NCBI GenBank assembly: GCA_017461245.1 | Contig: JAFTYW010000013.1 | Coordinates: 1-43,907 of the forward strand | Direction of reading: 5' to 3' | Length of the DNA stretch: 43,907 bases | Source of the DNA: Oscillospiraceae bacterium | GTDB lineage: Bacteria > Bacillota > Clostridia > Oscillospirales > Ruminococcaceae | Part shown: one piece after another, positions 1 through 7,962 of the stretch | How the letters are laid out: the number at the start of each line of letters is the position of its first letter | How positions within the stretch are numbered: the stretch's first letter is position 1 | Program-made: the position numbers and the translations under genes | Notes under the pieces: model-generated | What the model was told of the DNA's origin: nothing | The model's database searches: none | The model's input: the letters and a program-made list of their open reading frames with translations, nothing else

Positions 1-1295
1 CCGGGTTTACCGAGAAGGGCAAACATATTCTTTTTATAAGCCTCAACTCCGGGCTGGTTAAAGGGGTTGATGCCCAGCATATAACCCGAAATTGCGCAAG
101 CCTTTTCGTAGAAATAAACCATATAACCAAACTCAAACTCGTTTGCCTCGGGAATTTCTAAGATAAGGTTGGGAACGCCGCCCTCATTGTGAGCTAAGAT
201 AGTTCCCTCAAAAGCCTTGGCATTTACCTGCGACATCGTTTTACCTGCAAGGAAGTTGAGTCCGTCAAAGTTCTCAGCCTCTGCCTCGATCACGATATCT
301 CTGTTAGGCTTTTTGATATTAACAACGGTTTCAAAGAGATTTCTTGTACCGTCTTGAATGAACTGACCCATAGAGTGAAGGTCTGTCGAGAAGACTACGG
401 ATGCGGGGAAAATACCCTTCTGATCCTTGCCCTCACTCTCGCCGTAGAGCTGCTTATACCACTCGTTCATCATGGTAAATCTCGGCTCGTAGCTGACCAT
501 GATCTCGATTGCCTTGCCCTTGCGGTAAAGGATGTTACGCATAGCGGCATATCTGTAACAATCGTTATTTTCAAAGTCCTCGGTTGCAAAGTCCTTCATT
601 GCGGCCTGTGCGCCCTGCATAACCTTATCAAGATCAATGCCGGCAACTGCCATGGGAAGAAGACCAACTGCGGTAAGTACCGAATATCTGCCGCCGACAT
701 CATCGGGCACTACAAAGGTCTGATAGCCCTCGCGGTCAGCAAGCTCTTTAAGGGTTCCTCTTGCCTTATCGGTGGTACAGAAGATGCGCTCGCGCGCTCC
801 CTCTCTGCCATACTTTTCTTCAAGAAGCTTTTTGAAGATACGAAATGCGACTGCAGGCTCGGTCGTTGTTCCCGACTTAGAGATAACGTTGACCGAAACA
901 TCTCTGCCCTCGCAGATATTGAGGATCTCGTTCATATAATCAGCGCTGATGCTGTTGCCCACGAAGTAGATATCTGGGGTATCCTTTTTAAGCTGATTAT
1001 ACATAGGAGAGCGGATAAACTCTATCGCGGCTCTGGCTCCTAAGTAAGAGCCTCCTATGCCGATAACGATGAAAACATCTGTGTTTTTCTTGATTTTTTC
1101 AGCCGCGGATTTGATAGCAGCAAATTCTGCCTTATCGTAATTCTCGGGAAGATCGAGCCAGCCGAGAAAATCTGCACCGAGGCCGGATTTTTCATGCACA
1201 GTTTTGTGAGCGGCGAGAACCTGAGGTTTTATAGCCTCAACCTCGTGCTCTGCGACAAAGCCCTGCGCATATTTGTCAATAAATTTAAGCGCCAT
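1..1295 (-). CDS. pgi: Glucose-6-phosphate isomerase (3' end cut by window edge)
   Basis: Cytoplasmic glycolytic/gluconeogenic enzyme interconverting glucose-6-phosphate and fructose-6-phosphate. The reverse strand reads 431 codons from ATG ([13 protein letters not shown]) to the window edge without a stop. Visible family landmarks are the SIS sugar-phosphate loop SKSGTTTEP, the [12 protein letters not shown] segment, and the C-terminal isomerase signature [18 protein letters not shown]. The last is near the edge, so only about 15-20 residues should be missing compared with the usual ~450. An AAGGGG-type ribosome site sits just before the ATG. It lies downstream of the carboxypeptidase gene on the same strand (114 nt gap) but has its own likely promoter at 1334-1362. 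Confidence 0.97.
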   Translation of the reverse strand, partial: MALKFIDKYAQGFVAEHEVEAIKPQVLAAHKTVHEKSGLGADFLGWLDLPENYDKAEFAAIKSAAEKIKKNTDVFIVIGIGGSYLGARAAIEFIRSPMYNQLKKDTPDIYFVGNSISADYMNEILNICEGRDVSVNVISKSGTTTEPAVAFRIFKKLLEEKYGREGARERIFCTTDKARGTLKELADREGYQTFVVPDDVGGRYSVLTAVGLLPMAVAGIDLDKVMQGAQAAMKDFATEDFENNDCYRYAAMRNILYRKGKAIEIMVSYEPRFTMMNEWYKQLYGESEGKDQKGIFPASVVFSTDLHSMGQFIQDGTRNLFETVVNIKKPNRDIVIEAEAENFDGLNFLAGKTMSQVNAKAFEGTILAHNEGGVPNLILEIPEANEFEFGYMVYFYEKACAISGYMLGINPFNQPGVEAYKKNMFALLGKP

Positions 1296-1333
1296 TTTTG
1301 TTTCCCCTTTGAAACTTTGTATTTCTTTACTAT

Positions 1334-1362
1334 ATTTTACTATACTCCTGTAAATTTTTCAA
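1334..1362 (-). promoter_or_regulatory. Probable sigma-A promoter of pgi
   Basis: On the minus strand, TTGAAA (1362-1357) and TAAAAT (1339-1334) are separated by exactly 17 nt and lie about 40 nt upstream of the pgi start. Inferred from consensus match only. Confidence 0.55.
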
Positions 1363-1409
1363 GACAAACATACAAACAAAATGAAAAAAATTTGTGTTTT
1401 TATTCACAT

Positions 1410-2621
1410 TTAAAAGATAGCGGCAAGAATTTTGCCCAAAGCATACAAAAAGGTAAGTTTCGGAGCGTTCTCTGCGGCGTTTATCTCATAGGTCGCGTAG
1501 GGCTTGCCGTCTACAAAAATTTGAGCCGTTCCCACGCTCTGCCCGCTTTTTACAGGGGCGGTCAGACTTTCGGGCAACTTGATTTCGGTCGTAATATTGC
1601 CCTCGCTTTTTCTCTCGACCAGCACCGAGGGACTCTGACCTGCCGCGATTTTAACGCTATCCACTATTCCCTTTTTAACCTCTAAGCTTTCGGGAATATC
1701 GGCGCTTACCTCAGGAGTGATAATTTTCCAGTTTGCAAAGCCAAAGTCTAAAAGCTTTTTGGCGGCGGCGTTTCTGGTTTTACTGTCGGGAAAGCCCATT
1801 ACAACGCCGATAAGGGAAAGTCCGTCGCGCTCAGCGGTTGCCGAAAGGCAGCTACCCGCTCCGTCGGTCGTTCCCGTTTTAAGTCCTGTTGCGCCCTTAT
1901 AAAAGCGGATAAGCTTATTGGTGTTTACAAGCTCGGTTTCGCCGCCGCGCAGGGTGTCCATCCATATCTTTGTGTACTCGAAAATCTTATCGTGGCGCAT
2001 AAGCGCTCGCGACATTATAGCTATATCGCGGGCGGTCGAAAGATGACCCTCGGCATCAAGTCCCGATGCGTTTTTAAAGGTGGTGCCCGTCATTTTAAGA
2101 GAGGCGGCGCGCTCATTCATCATAACAACAAAGCCGTCCTCGCTTCCGCCGACAAGTTCCGCAAGCAATACGGCGGCATCGTTTGCAGACTTTATGCAGA
2201 CGGCTTTAAGAAGATCGTCAACGGTCATTTTTTCGCCCTCTTCGAGCCATATCTGAGCGCCGCCCATTGAGGCGGCGTGCGCCGAGCAGGTGACAACTGT
2301 ATCAAGCGAAAACGCTCCGCTTTCCATCGCCTCCATAGTTAAAAGCAATGTCATAATTTTGGTAATCGAGGCGGGCGGCATTTTAATATCTGCGTCCCGC
2401 TCATACAGCACCTTGCCAGTTGTTTCTTCCATTAAAAGAATTGATTTTCCGCCGAGGTTTAGGGCAGATGCGTCTGCAATTACCGCGCTATCGCCTACCG
2501 CCCAGTCGGGCGCGGTTACATAGTCAGACACCGAAAGGGCATCGTTTGCAGACGCGCAGACGGTAAGCGAAACTATGAGCGCCAGCAAAATCGCTAAATA
2601 TTTCAAGCTTTTTCTAAACAT
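1410..2621 (-). CDS. D-alanyl-D-alanine carboxypeptidase, peptidase S11 (DacF/PBP5-like)
   Basis: Low-molecular-weight penicillin-binding protein that trims the terminal D-Ala from peptidoglycan pentapeptides outside the membrane. The 403-residue product starts with a Sec signal peptide (MFRKSLKYLAILLALIVSL, cleavage near ASA-ND). It carries the three serine-peptidase motifs: SITK (S85-K88), SAN (145-147) and KTG (248-250). A PBP5-type C-terminal beta domain follows (roughly 290-375), and the tail is hydrophobic (FLYALGKILAAIF), suited to membrane anchoring. The GGAGG ribosome site is contained in the 3' arm of an inverted repeat at 2629-2665, so translation may be controlled by that hairpin. 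Members are named DacB, DacF or DacC in different species; I do not assign one. Confidence 0.95.
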   Translation of the reverse strand: MFRKSLKYLAILLALIVSLTVCASANDALSVSDYVTAPDWAVGDSAVIADASALNLGGKSILLMEETTGKVLYERDADIKMPPASITKIMTLLLTMEAMESGAFSLDTVVTCSAHAASMGGAQIWLEEGEKMTVDDLLKAVCIKSANDAAVLLAELVGGSEDGFVVMMNERAASLKMTGTTFKNASGLDAEGHLSTARDIAIMSRALMRHDKIFEYTKIWMDTLRGGETELVNTNKLIRFYKGATGLKTGTTDGAGSCLSATAERDGLSLIGVVMGFPDSKTRNAAAKKLLDFGFANWKIITPEVSADIPESLEVKKGIVDSVKIAAGQSPSVLVERKSEGNITTEIKLPESLTAPVKSGQSVGTAQIFVDGKPYATYEINAAENAPKLTFLYALGKILAAIF

Positions 2622-2665
2622 AAAAAATCCTCCTCACATACAGTACTAAATTGTATGTGAGGAGG
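2622..2665 (-). terminator. Perfect 14-bp hairpin overlapping the carboxypeptidase ribosome site
   Basis: Arms 2629-2642 and 2652-2665 are perfect reverse complements with a 9-nt loop. On the minus strand the 3' arm ends in GGAGG, followed by A and six T residues, and then directly by the ATG of the carboxypeptidase. It therefore has the form of an intrinsic terminator for the zinc-ribbon gene (stop at 2681) and also sequesters the next gene's ribosome site. Confidence 0.8.
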
Positions 2666-2680
2666 GTTTAATAAATTCAT

Positions 2681-3673
2681 TTATCCTAATATACCAGGAC
2701 TTCCCGTCATAAAAAGAACAGTCCATACAGAAATCATATACAAAACGCCCAGAGTTATTATAACTGCGCGATTAACTCCGCCCTTTTTATTAGCCGCTTC
2801 TACAAATTCTTCGCGGCTATTTGCAGTTTTGTCTATCGAGGCGGCGATCTTTTTGCATTTCTTAAAATACAGCCAGTTTGAATACAGTCCGCAGACAAAG
2901 CGGGTTGCAGTCAAAAGCAGCGAGCATATATAGGTTGCATACATAAGAATAGTTATGCTGTCTTTGGAAAGGCTGAGCCCATAGGTAACGGTCGTGCCCG
3001 CAATCTTGGAAAGGTATTCATTGGTGAGACTCACAATAATGCTGGGAATATTAAGGGCGAGCATAAGCGCCATAACAGCTATTCCCAAGCCGTACATCTT
3101 TCTGTAAAGGAAATAGAAAGGGCCGAACAGAAACGCGCCAAAGTTAAAGCTTGTTTTGCTCTTTCTGCTGCTCAAGGTTTTGAAGAACAGGAGAAATCTC
3201 ATCTTATTTTCTTTTACCACCGAGGTAAGCTTCCAAGCCTCTACCCCATCGATCTGCTCGTTTTCATGCTGAGCGGCAAAGGGAGCGCCAAAGGGCATCG
3301 AGCCGTAAAAATGTCCCTGCGAGAAGTGAGGTTCGCCCTCTCTCCTGCAAAAGCCCTGAGAAATGGGGGCGCCGCAGCGGTTACAGAAAATGGCCTGCGA
3401 GTCGTTATGGGCCGCGCATCTGGGACAGACCACGGTTTTCTTTTCCTCGCGCTCTGCGTCGGATTTACTTTGCTCCTCGTCTATTCTACTGCGCTCTTCT
3501 TCTATATTATATGTCTTATTTTCCTTATGCCAAGCGGTGTTTGCGCATTTACCCTCTTTTGCCCAGCAGGCTCTATGGTGAGGTGTGCCGCAAATTGGGC
3601 AGACAACGATATCGTCCTCTACCGCAAATTTTTCTTTACACACGGGGCATACAAGATTAGTATAATCAGCCAT
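2681..3673 (-). CDS. Zinc-ribbon membrane protein (RING-like N-terminus, DUF2628-like)
   Basis: Function unknown. The 330-residue product has a RING/zinc-finger-like N-terminus with C9-C12, C25-C28, H32/H33, C36 and C43. A charged linker follows, then a classic zinc ribbon (C83-C86 and C97-C100), then a C-terminal half with several hydrophobic segments (about 175-330). The pattern FGAFLFGPFYFLYRKMYGLGI resembles DUF2628 membrane proteins of Firmicutes. The start is supported by GGAGG 7 nt before the ATG. The gene is followed by the hairpin at 2629-2665 and may share a transcript with the carboxypeptidase gene. Zinc binding and membrane location are inferred from motifs; a role in envelope quality control is only a guess from context. 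Confidence 0.8.
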   Translation of the reverse strand: MADYTNLVCPVCKEKFAVEDDIVVCPICGTPHHRACWAKEGKCANTAWHKENKTYNIEEERSRIDEEQSKSDAEREEKKTVVCPRCAAHNDSQAIFCNRCGAPISQGFCRREGEPHFSQGHFYGSMPFGAPFAAQHENEQIDGVEAWKLTSVVKENKMRFLLFFKTLSSRKSKTSFNFGAFLFGPFYFLYRKMYGLGIAVMALMLALNIPSIIVSLTNEYLSKIAGTTVTYGLSLSKDSITILMYATYICSLLLTATRFVCGLYSNWLYFKKCKKIAASIDKTANSREEFVEAANKKGGVNRAVIITLGVLYMISVWTVLFMTGSPGILG

Positions 3674-3707
3674 ACTCTTCCTCCGAGTTTTTTATATCCT
3701 TAAAATA

Positions 3708-3736
3708 ATTATAACGACTTTATTTATAAAAATCAA
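3708..3736 (-). promoter_or_regulatory. Probable promoter of the zinc-ribbon gene
   Basis: Minus strand TTGATT (3736-3731), 17-nt spacer, TATAAT (3713-3708), about 35 nt upstream of the start codon at 3673. Confidence 0.6.
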
Positions 3737-3768
3737 ATAATAATATGTAAATTTTCCGTGTACTGCTA

Positions 3769-3797
3769 TTGCAATCTAAAAAAAACAGTTTTATAAT
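3769..3797 (+). promoter_or_regulatory. Probable promoter of the pyridoxamine-kinase/ECF operon
   Basis: TTGCAA (3769-3774), 17-nt spacer, TATAAT (3792-3797), 30 nt before the ATG at 3828. An AGAAGG ribosome site lies between. Confidence 0.65.
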
Positions 3798-3827
3798 ATA
3801 ATAAATTATTTTAGAGAAGGTTTTTAA

Positions 3828-4673
3828 ATGAAGCTACCCGTTAAAAAATGTGCAGTTATAAACGACTTTTCCGGTTTCGGAAGATGTTCAATAGCCGTCG
3901 CATTGCCTGTTCTTTCGGCAATGCGTGTTCAGTGCTGCGCTCTGCCCACTGCAATTTTATCCAACCACACGGGTTACCCCAACTATCATTTTGACAGCTA
4001 CACCGACAAAATGGCGGCCTACGCGGCACAGTGGAAAAAGCTTTCTCTACAGTTTGACACTATTTTTTCGGGATTCTTAGGCTGCAGCGAGCAGATAGAC
4101 ATTGTTCTTAAATTCTTTGACGATTTTAAGACCGACAATAATATCATAATTGTTGATCCCGTTATGGGCGACAACGGCAAGATCTACTCTACATATTCAA
4201 AAGAGCTTTGCGAGAAAATGAAGCACCTTGCAGAGCGTGCCGATATTATTACCCCTAACATCACCGAGGCCTGCATTTTGGCGGGTGAAAAATACATTGG
4301 CGAGGATATTTCAGAGGATTTTGCAAAAAGGCTTGCATACAAGCTAAGCGGCAATGGTGCGCGTTCAGTCGTTATTACCGGAATTACAAGAGGCGACAAA
4401 ATAATCACCTTTGTTTTTGACAGGGAAAGCGGCAACTACCACAGCGTTGAGACCCGCAGAATAAAGGAATCTTATCCCGGAACGGGGGATCTGTTCGCAT
4501 CGGTTTTATGCGGCGCGGTTACCAACGGAATCCCGCTTTTAGAGGCTACCGAGTTTGCATCAAAATTCGTTGAGGAGACTACCGAATACACCTCCCGCTT
4601 TGACACAGACCACAACGACGGTATTGCATTTGAGCCGTTTCTTAATAAACTTTGCAAATTTAACAAGGACTGA
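3828..4673 (+). CDS. Pyridoxamine kinase (PfkB/ribokinase superfamily)
   Basis: Cytoplasmic kinase phosphorylating pyridoxamine/pyridoxal/pyridoxine with ATP in vitamin B6 salvage. The 281-residue protein begins KKCAVINDFSGFGRCS, typical of the Clostridial pyridoxamine-kinase group. It contains DPVMGD (110-115), the TPNITEA segment (142-148) and the anion-hole/catalytic GTGD (218-221). Length is normal for the family. It is followed after 4 nt by an ECF S-component gene, which suggests uptake and trapping of the same vitamin. Substrate choice within the B6 vitamers, or hydroxymethylpyrimidine as an alternative, cannot be settled from sequence. Confidence 0.88.
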   Translation: MKLPVKKCAVINDFSGFGRCSIAVALPVLSAMRVQCCALPTAILSNHTGYPNYHFDSYTDKMAAYAAQWKKLSLQFDTIFSGFLGCSEQIDIVLKFFDDFKTDNNIIIVDPVMGDNGKIYSTYSKELCEKMKHLAERADIITPNITEACILAGEKYIGEDISEDFAKRLAYKLSGNGARSVVITGITRGDKIITFVFDRESGNYHSVETRRIKESYPGTGDLFASVLCGAVTNGIPLLEATEFASKFVEETTEYTSRFDTDHNDGIAFEPFLNKLCKFNKD

Positions 4674-4677
4674 TTTT

Positions 4678-5193
4678 ATGACAAACACAAGCAAAAAGAT
4701 CTTAAACCTTTCACTTGCGGCAGTTTTTGCCGCAATCATTTTTTTAGCGACGATGATCCACATAGGAATCGGCTTTAACGGCGGTTACATACACTTAGGC
4801 GACGCGCTCATTTATCTCTGTGCCGCTTTTCTGCCCGCTCCTTATGCCGCTTCTGCCGCGGCTATCGGCGCAGGTCTTGCAGATGTCGCAAGCGGCGCTC
4901 CCGCATGGGTTCCTGCGACCGTTTTAATTAAGGCGTTATCCACTCTGTTTTTCACGAGCAAAAAGGAGACTGTTCTCTGCACACGCAACGTTATTGCCTG
5001 CATTATAGGCGCGGTAATCTGCTGCGGCGGATATTACGTTGCCGAGGTTATTATTTATGGATGCGGTTGGGTCGTTCCTCTTGCGTCTGTTCCCTTTAAC
5101 CTTATCCAGACAGGTGCCAGTGCAATTCTCTTTATCTCGACTGCGGTTATTTTTGACCGAACGGGGCTTAAGAAAAAACTTTCTTCTATGTAA
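4678..5193 (+). CDS. ECF transporter substrate-binding (S) component, probable vitamin (B6-type) uptake
   Basis: A 171-residue integral membrane protein with about five to six hydrophobic helices. It has the N-terminal LAAVFAAIIFLAT helix and the GYIHLGDALIYL segment typical of ECF S components (TIGR04002/PF12822-like). The ATG at 4678 was chosen because AAGGA precedes it by 8 nt and the protein then starts at a normal MTNTSKKILNLSL. A longer upstream reading would overlap the kinase. No ECF ATPase or T component is present here, so it probably uses a shared EcfAAT module encoded elsewhere. Ligand specificity for a B6 vitamer is inferred solely from the upstream kinase. Confidence 0.82.
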   Translation: MTNTSKKILNLSLAAVFAAIIFLATMIHIGIGFNGGYIHLGDALIYLCAAFLPAPYAASAAAIGAGLADVASGAPAWVPATVLIKALSTLFFTSKKETVLCTRNVIACIIGAVICCGGYYVAEVIIYGCGWVVPLASVPFNLIQTGASAILFISTAVIFDRTGLKKKLSSM

Positions 5194-5198
5194 ATTAA

Positions 5199-5235
5199 AA
5201 TCTCCGATGCTAAAGGGCATCGGAGATTTTTTTGC
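5199..5235. terminator. Bidirectional terminator between convergent ECF and radical-SAM genes
   Basis: Perfect 12-bp arms 5199-5210 and 5217-5228 with a 6-nt loop. The right side is followed by a T run and the left side is preceded by A residues. The right arm lies just inside the 3' end of the radical-SAM coding sequence (stop at 5210-5212), so its last codons (SDAL) are part of the hairpin. Confidence 0.9.
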
Positions 5236-6127
5236 CTTGAAGTATATCGTTTTCTTCTAAGTAACGATTTAATGAATTAAGAACATCCTTTTTATCGGCG
5301 CTCCAGAGGGGCGCTATGAGTATTTTTTTGGCGCCGTCGCCTGTAAGGCGGTGTATAACCATATCGGGCGGCAAAATTTCCAGCGCCTTTGCTACGAGAG
5401 TAAAATACTCCTCTTTTGAAAAGACCTTAAATTCCCCTCTGTTAAACATTTTTTCAAGTTCGGTGCCCTTTAAAATGTGAAGAAGCTGAATTTTTATTCC
5501 ATCAGCGCCGCTTTTTCCTACATAGCGCACGGTTTCCAAAAACTCCTCCTCGGTTTCAAACGGCAGACCCGCTATGATATGATAGACCACCTCTATCCCC
5601 AGCGCTTTAAGCTTTTCAAGCGAGGCTTCATATTCGTTTAAATCACAACATCTATTTATAAGCCTAGCAGTCTTATCGTGAATGGTCTGCAGACCCATTT
5701 CGACAGTAATCGGAATTTTGTAAGAGAACTCGGAAAGCACCGCCAAAATCTCATCGCCGAGGCAGTCGGCGCGGGTCGCAATAGAAACGGCGCAGATGTC
5801 CTTATCCTTCAGCACTTCGTTTAAGGCATCGCGCAGCTTTTGCGGGGCAATATACGTGCTGGTAAAGCTCTGAAAATAGGCTATATATTTTCCGCCGCGG
5901 TTTTTGCGGCTCACAAGTTTTTTAGCATCCTCTATCTGCTCAGTAATACTTTTGCAGTAAGCCGCGGCAAAATCGCCCGAGCCGCCCTCACTACAGAAAA
6001 TGCAACCGCCCGCTCCCTTAGTGCCGTCGCGGTTTGGGCAGGTGTTTGAAATGCTGAGGCTCAGTTTATACATTTTACAGCCGAACTTTTCCCTCATATA
6101 CTGATTGTACGAATAAAATCTTTGCAT
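5210..6127 (-). CDS. TIGR01212-type radical SAM protein (YhcC-like)
   Basis: The 305-residue product matches the TIGR01212/YhcC group, whose members are Elp3-like radical SAM proteins of poorly defined role. The cluster-binding cysteines are C30, C42 and C45, in the unusually spaced C-x11-C-x2-C arrangement of this group (SNTCPNRDG...GCIFC). Later family segments include FQSFTSTYIAP, ATRADCLGDE, VEMGLQTIHD and YHIIAGLPFETEEEF. The start at 6127 has GGGGAGA nearby. The gene is divergent from nnrD and shares the palindromic intergenic region at 6152-6184. Its function is unassigned; tRNA or small-molecule modification are both possible. Confidence 0.9.
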   Translation of the reverse strand: MQRFYSYNQYMREKFGCKMYKLSLSISNTCPNRDGTKGAGGCIFCSEGGSGDFAAAYCKSITEQIEDAKKLVSRKNRGGKYIAYFQSFTSTYIAPQKLRDALNEVLKDKDICAVSIATRADCLGDEILAVLSEFSYKIPITVEMGLQTIHDKTARLINRCCDLNEYEASLEKLKALGIEVVYHIIAGLPFETEEEFLETVRYVGKSGADGIKIQLLHILKGTELEKMFNRGEFKVFSKEEYFTLVAKALEILPPDMVIHRLTGDGAKKILIAPLWSADKKDVLNSLNRYLEENDILQGKKISDAL

Positions 6128-6151
6128 TTTCTCCCCTGCCTTTCTTATTTA

Positions 6152-6184
6152 AGTATAGCATAGTTTGAAAAAATATGCTATACT
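6152..6184. promoter_or_regulatory. 11-bp inverted repeat carrying symmetric TATACT boxes (divergent promoter/operator)
   Basis: Arms 6152-6162 and 6174-6184 are perfect reverse complements around an A-rich 11-nt spacer. Each arm contains TATACT reading outward, towards the radical-SAM gene and towards nnrD respectively. No good -35 matches were seen, so activator or repressor binding is an inference. Confidence 0.45.
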
Positions 6185-6203
6185 GTCTTTGGAGGTTTTC
6201 TGT

Positions 6204-7073
6204 ATGGTTATTTTAGACAAAACTTACATAAAAGAGCTGCTCCCCAAAAGAGAGCGCAACTGCAACAAGGGAAGCTTTGGAAAGACCCTTATAGTAGCAT
6301 CCTGCCGCTCTATGAGCGGAGCCTGCGTTTTAGCTACAAGAGCGGCCTTAAGAAGCGGCTCGGGGCTGACCTATACTGCAAGTGCAGAAAGTGCGCTGTT
6401 GCCGCTTAAAATCTCAACACCCGAGGCAATTACCCTGTCGATTTGCGAAACTGAGGATGGCTCAATTTCCTTTGAAAGCACAGATTTTCTTATAGAAAAG
6501 GCTAACTCTATGACCGCAGTTGTTTTAGGCTGCGGACTCTCGGTATGCAAAGATACAAAAAAGCTTGTTAAAAAGCTTTTGAGCCACATAAATGTTCCTG
6601 TGGTTTTAGACGCTGACGGAATAAACATACTCGCGCAAGACATAAATATATTAAAGAACACCTCTGCCCCGCTTATTTTAACGCCGCACATAAAAGAGTT
6701 TTCCCGCCTTAGCGGCTTGGATGTTTCTTATATCAAAGAAAATCGTGAGAAGGTCGCGAGCGAGTTTGCCGAAAAGCACGGTGTTACTCTTGTTCTTAAG
6801 GATTTCGAAACGGTTATTGCCGATAGTGGCGGAGAGCTTTACAAGAGTATCGGCGGGCATCCCTGCATGGCAAAGGGCGGCAGCGGAGATATGCTCGCAG
6901 GAATGCTAGGTGCGCTTATCTCTCAAGGGTTATCCGCTGAGAATGCCGCCTGCGCCGCCGTTTTTCTGCACGCGCGAGCGGGAGAAATTTGCGGTGAGAG
7001 AATGGGAGAGCGCTCTGTTATCACCACCGACCTTATAGAAACTCTGCCCGAGGTGTTCAAAGAATTTGAGTAG
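6204..7073 (+). CDS. nnrD: ADP-dependent (S)-NAD(P)H-hydrate dehydratase
   Basis: Metabolite-repair enzyme that converts the S form of damaged NAD(P)H hydrate back to NAD(P)H with ADP. The ATG at 6204 is preferred because GGAGG lies 8 nt upstream; this gives 289 residues, starting MVILDKTYIKELLPKR. Family features are the GSFGKTLIVA segment, SGSGLTY, the LDADGIN strand, LTPHIKEFSRL, and the nucleotide-binding KGGSGDMLAGMLGA near residue 225-235. The NnrE epimerase domain, often fused, is absent. An unknown lipoprotein gene follows after 29 nt and is probably co-transcribed. Confidence 0.93.
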   Translation: MVILDKTYIKELLPKRERNCNKGSFGKTLIVASCRSMSGACVLATRAALRSGSGLTYTASAESALLPLKISTPEAITLSICETEDGSISFESTDFLIEKANSMTAVVLGCGLSVCKDTKKLVKKLLSHINVPVVLDADGINILAQDINILKNTSAPLILTPHIKEFSRLSGLDVSYIKENREKVASEFAEKHGVTLVLKDFETVIADSGGELYKSIGGHPCMAKGGSGDMLAGMLGALISQGLSAENAACAAVFLHARAGEICGERMGERSVITTDLIETLPEVFKEFE

Positions 7074-7102
7074 GCGCACGCCTTTGACACGGAGGAGTTT
7101 TT

Positions 7103-7618
7103 TTGAAAAGATCAATAACCGCGCTCTTTACTATTTTGGTTTTATTGTTTAGTGTTTCCTGCGGCAAAAAAGAGGAAGAGCCTCAGAGCATACAGACCAA
7201 CGTTCCTTTTACCTGCACGGCACAGATAAACTACGACACACTTTCTCTTGAAGCGAAGCTTACCTACAGAAATGCTGCGGGCGCAACGCTTGAGGTCTTA
7301 TCGCCCGACACGCTCAAAGGTTTGATTTTTGAATACAACGGCGAAAACACGACCGCAAGCTACAAGGGGCTATCATTTTCGCTTGCAGAGCTCAATTCTG
7401 CTCTGCCCTCTGCCGCAAGGCTGATATTCTCTTCCCTCGCTTCTGCCTCGAGTGAGAAGAACACCGAGGACGCGGGCGACAGCTTTAAAATAAGCGGCAA
7501 TCTTGACTCGTCGCCTTACACCCTTTATTTTGACAAAAAAAGCGGTTATTTAGAGAAATTTTCTTGTCCGTCGCTAAAATTTACGGCAGACTTTAAAGAT
7601 TTTAAATTTTTAGACTGA
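7103..7618 (+). CDS. Small predicted lipoprotein, unknown function
   Basis: A 171-residue product read from TTG at 7103, preceded by GGAGG at 7091-7095. The N-terminus MKRSITALFTILVLLFSVSC looks like a lipoprotein signal ending at C20, although the -3 position (Ser) is not the ideal lipobox residue. The mature part is short-stranded and rich in Ser/Ala, with repeated aromatic/hydrophobic alternation (FTCTAQINYDTLSLEAKLTY, YTLYFDKKSGYLEKF). This resembles outer-face LolA/lipoprotein-carrier-like beta folds seen in Clostridial lipoproteins. I do not recognise a named family. It is probably in an operon with nnrD, but no functional link is evident. Confidence 0.75.
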   Translation: MKRSITALFTILVLLFSVSCGKKEEEPQSIQTNVPFTCTAQINYDTLSLEAKLTYRNAAGATLEVLSPDTLKGLIFEYNGENTTASYKGLSFSLAELNSALPSAARLIFSSLASASSEKNTEDAGDSFKISGNLDSSPYTLYFDKKSGYLEKFSCPSLKFTADFKDFKFLD

Positions 7619-7634
7619 TTTTTGCAAAAAATGT

Positions 7635-7663
7635 TTGACAGCACAAGCGGTTTTTGCTATAAT
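7635..7663 (+). promoter_or_regulatory. Consensus sigma-A promoter for tRNA-Ala genes and purC
   Basis: TTGACA (7635-7640), 17-nt spacer, TATAAT (7658-7663): a perfect consensus. It lies 41 nt before the first tRNA, as expected for a strongly expressed stable-RNA unit. Confidence 0.85.
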
Positions 7664-7704
7664 AATTATCGTAATTTTGTTTGTAGCTTAAAAACCGTTT
7701 ATAC

Positions 7705-7780
7705 GGGCCTGTAGCGCAGCTGGGAGCGCACCACACTGGCAGTGTGGGGGTCGTGGGTTCGAATCCCATCAGGTCCACCA
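7705..7780 (+). tRNA. tRNA-Ala (anticodon GGC)
   Basis: 76 nt with encoded CCA. The acceptor stem GGGCCTG/CAGGTCC contains the G3-U70 wobble that identifies alanine tRNAs. The anticodon stem CCACA/TGTGG closes the loop CTGGCAG, giving anticodon GGC (reads GCC/GCU). The T arm GTGGG-TTCGAAT-CCCAT is canonical. Confidence 0.95.
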
Positions 7781-7783
7781 ACC

Positions 7784-7826
7784 AATGCCCTTTGTCGAGC
7801 TAACTCGGCTATGGGCATTCTCTTTT
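7784..7826 (+). terminator. Hairpin between the two tRNA-Ala genes (processing signal or partial terminator)
   Basis: Outer arms AATGCCC (7784-7790) and GGGCATT (7813-7819), inner arms CGAG (7796-7799) and CTCG (7804-7807), followed by CTCTTTT. It could be a weak terminator or a spacer processed with the tRNAs. Confidence 0.5.
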
Positions 7827-7827
7827 C

Positions 7828-7903
<76 letters not shown>

Positions 7904-7962
7904 GCCGAGAGGCAACTCTCAACTTAATTTTTAGCAGGATTTACCTGCAAAGGAGCAAAAAT

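Noticed and set aside
354-1043. Plus-strand open frame of 229 codons
   Set aside because: It is antisense to pgi, has no ribosome site and its sequence is unlike any protein; the minus-strand frame has clear PGI signatures.
3266-3703. Plus-strand open frame opposite the zinc-ribbon gene
   Set aside because: Shadow of the minus-strand gene; the cysteine motifs and GGAGG ribosome site support the minus strand.
4555-4677. Upstream extension of the ECF S component
   Set aside because: Would add 41 residues overlapping the kinase; the ATG at 4678 has a proper ribosome site and gives a normal N-terminus.
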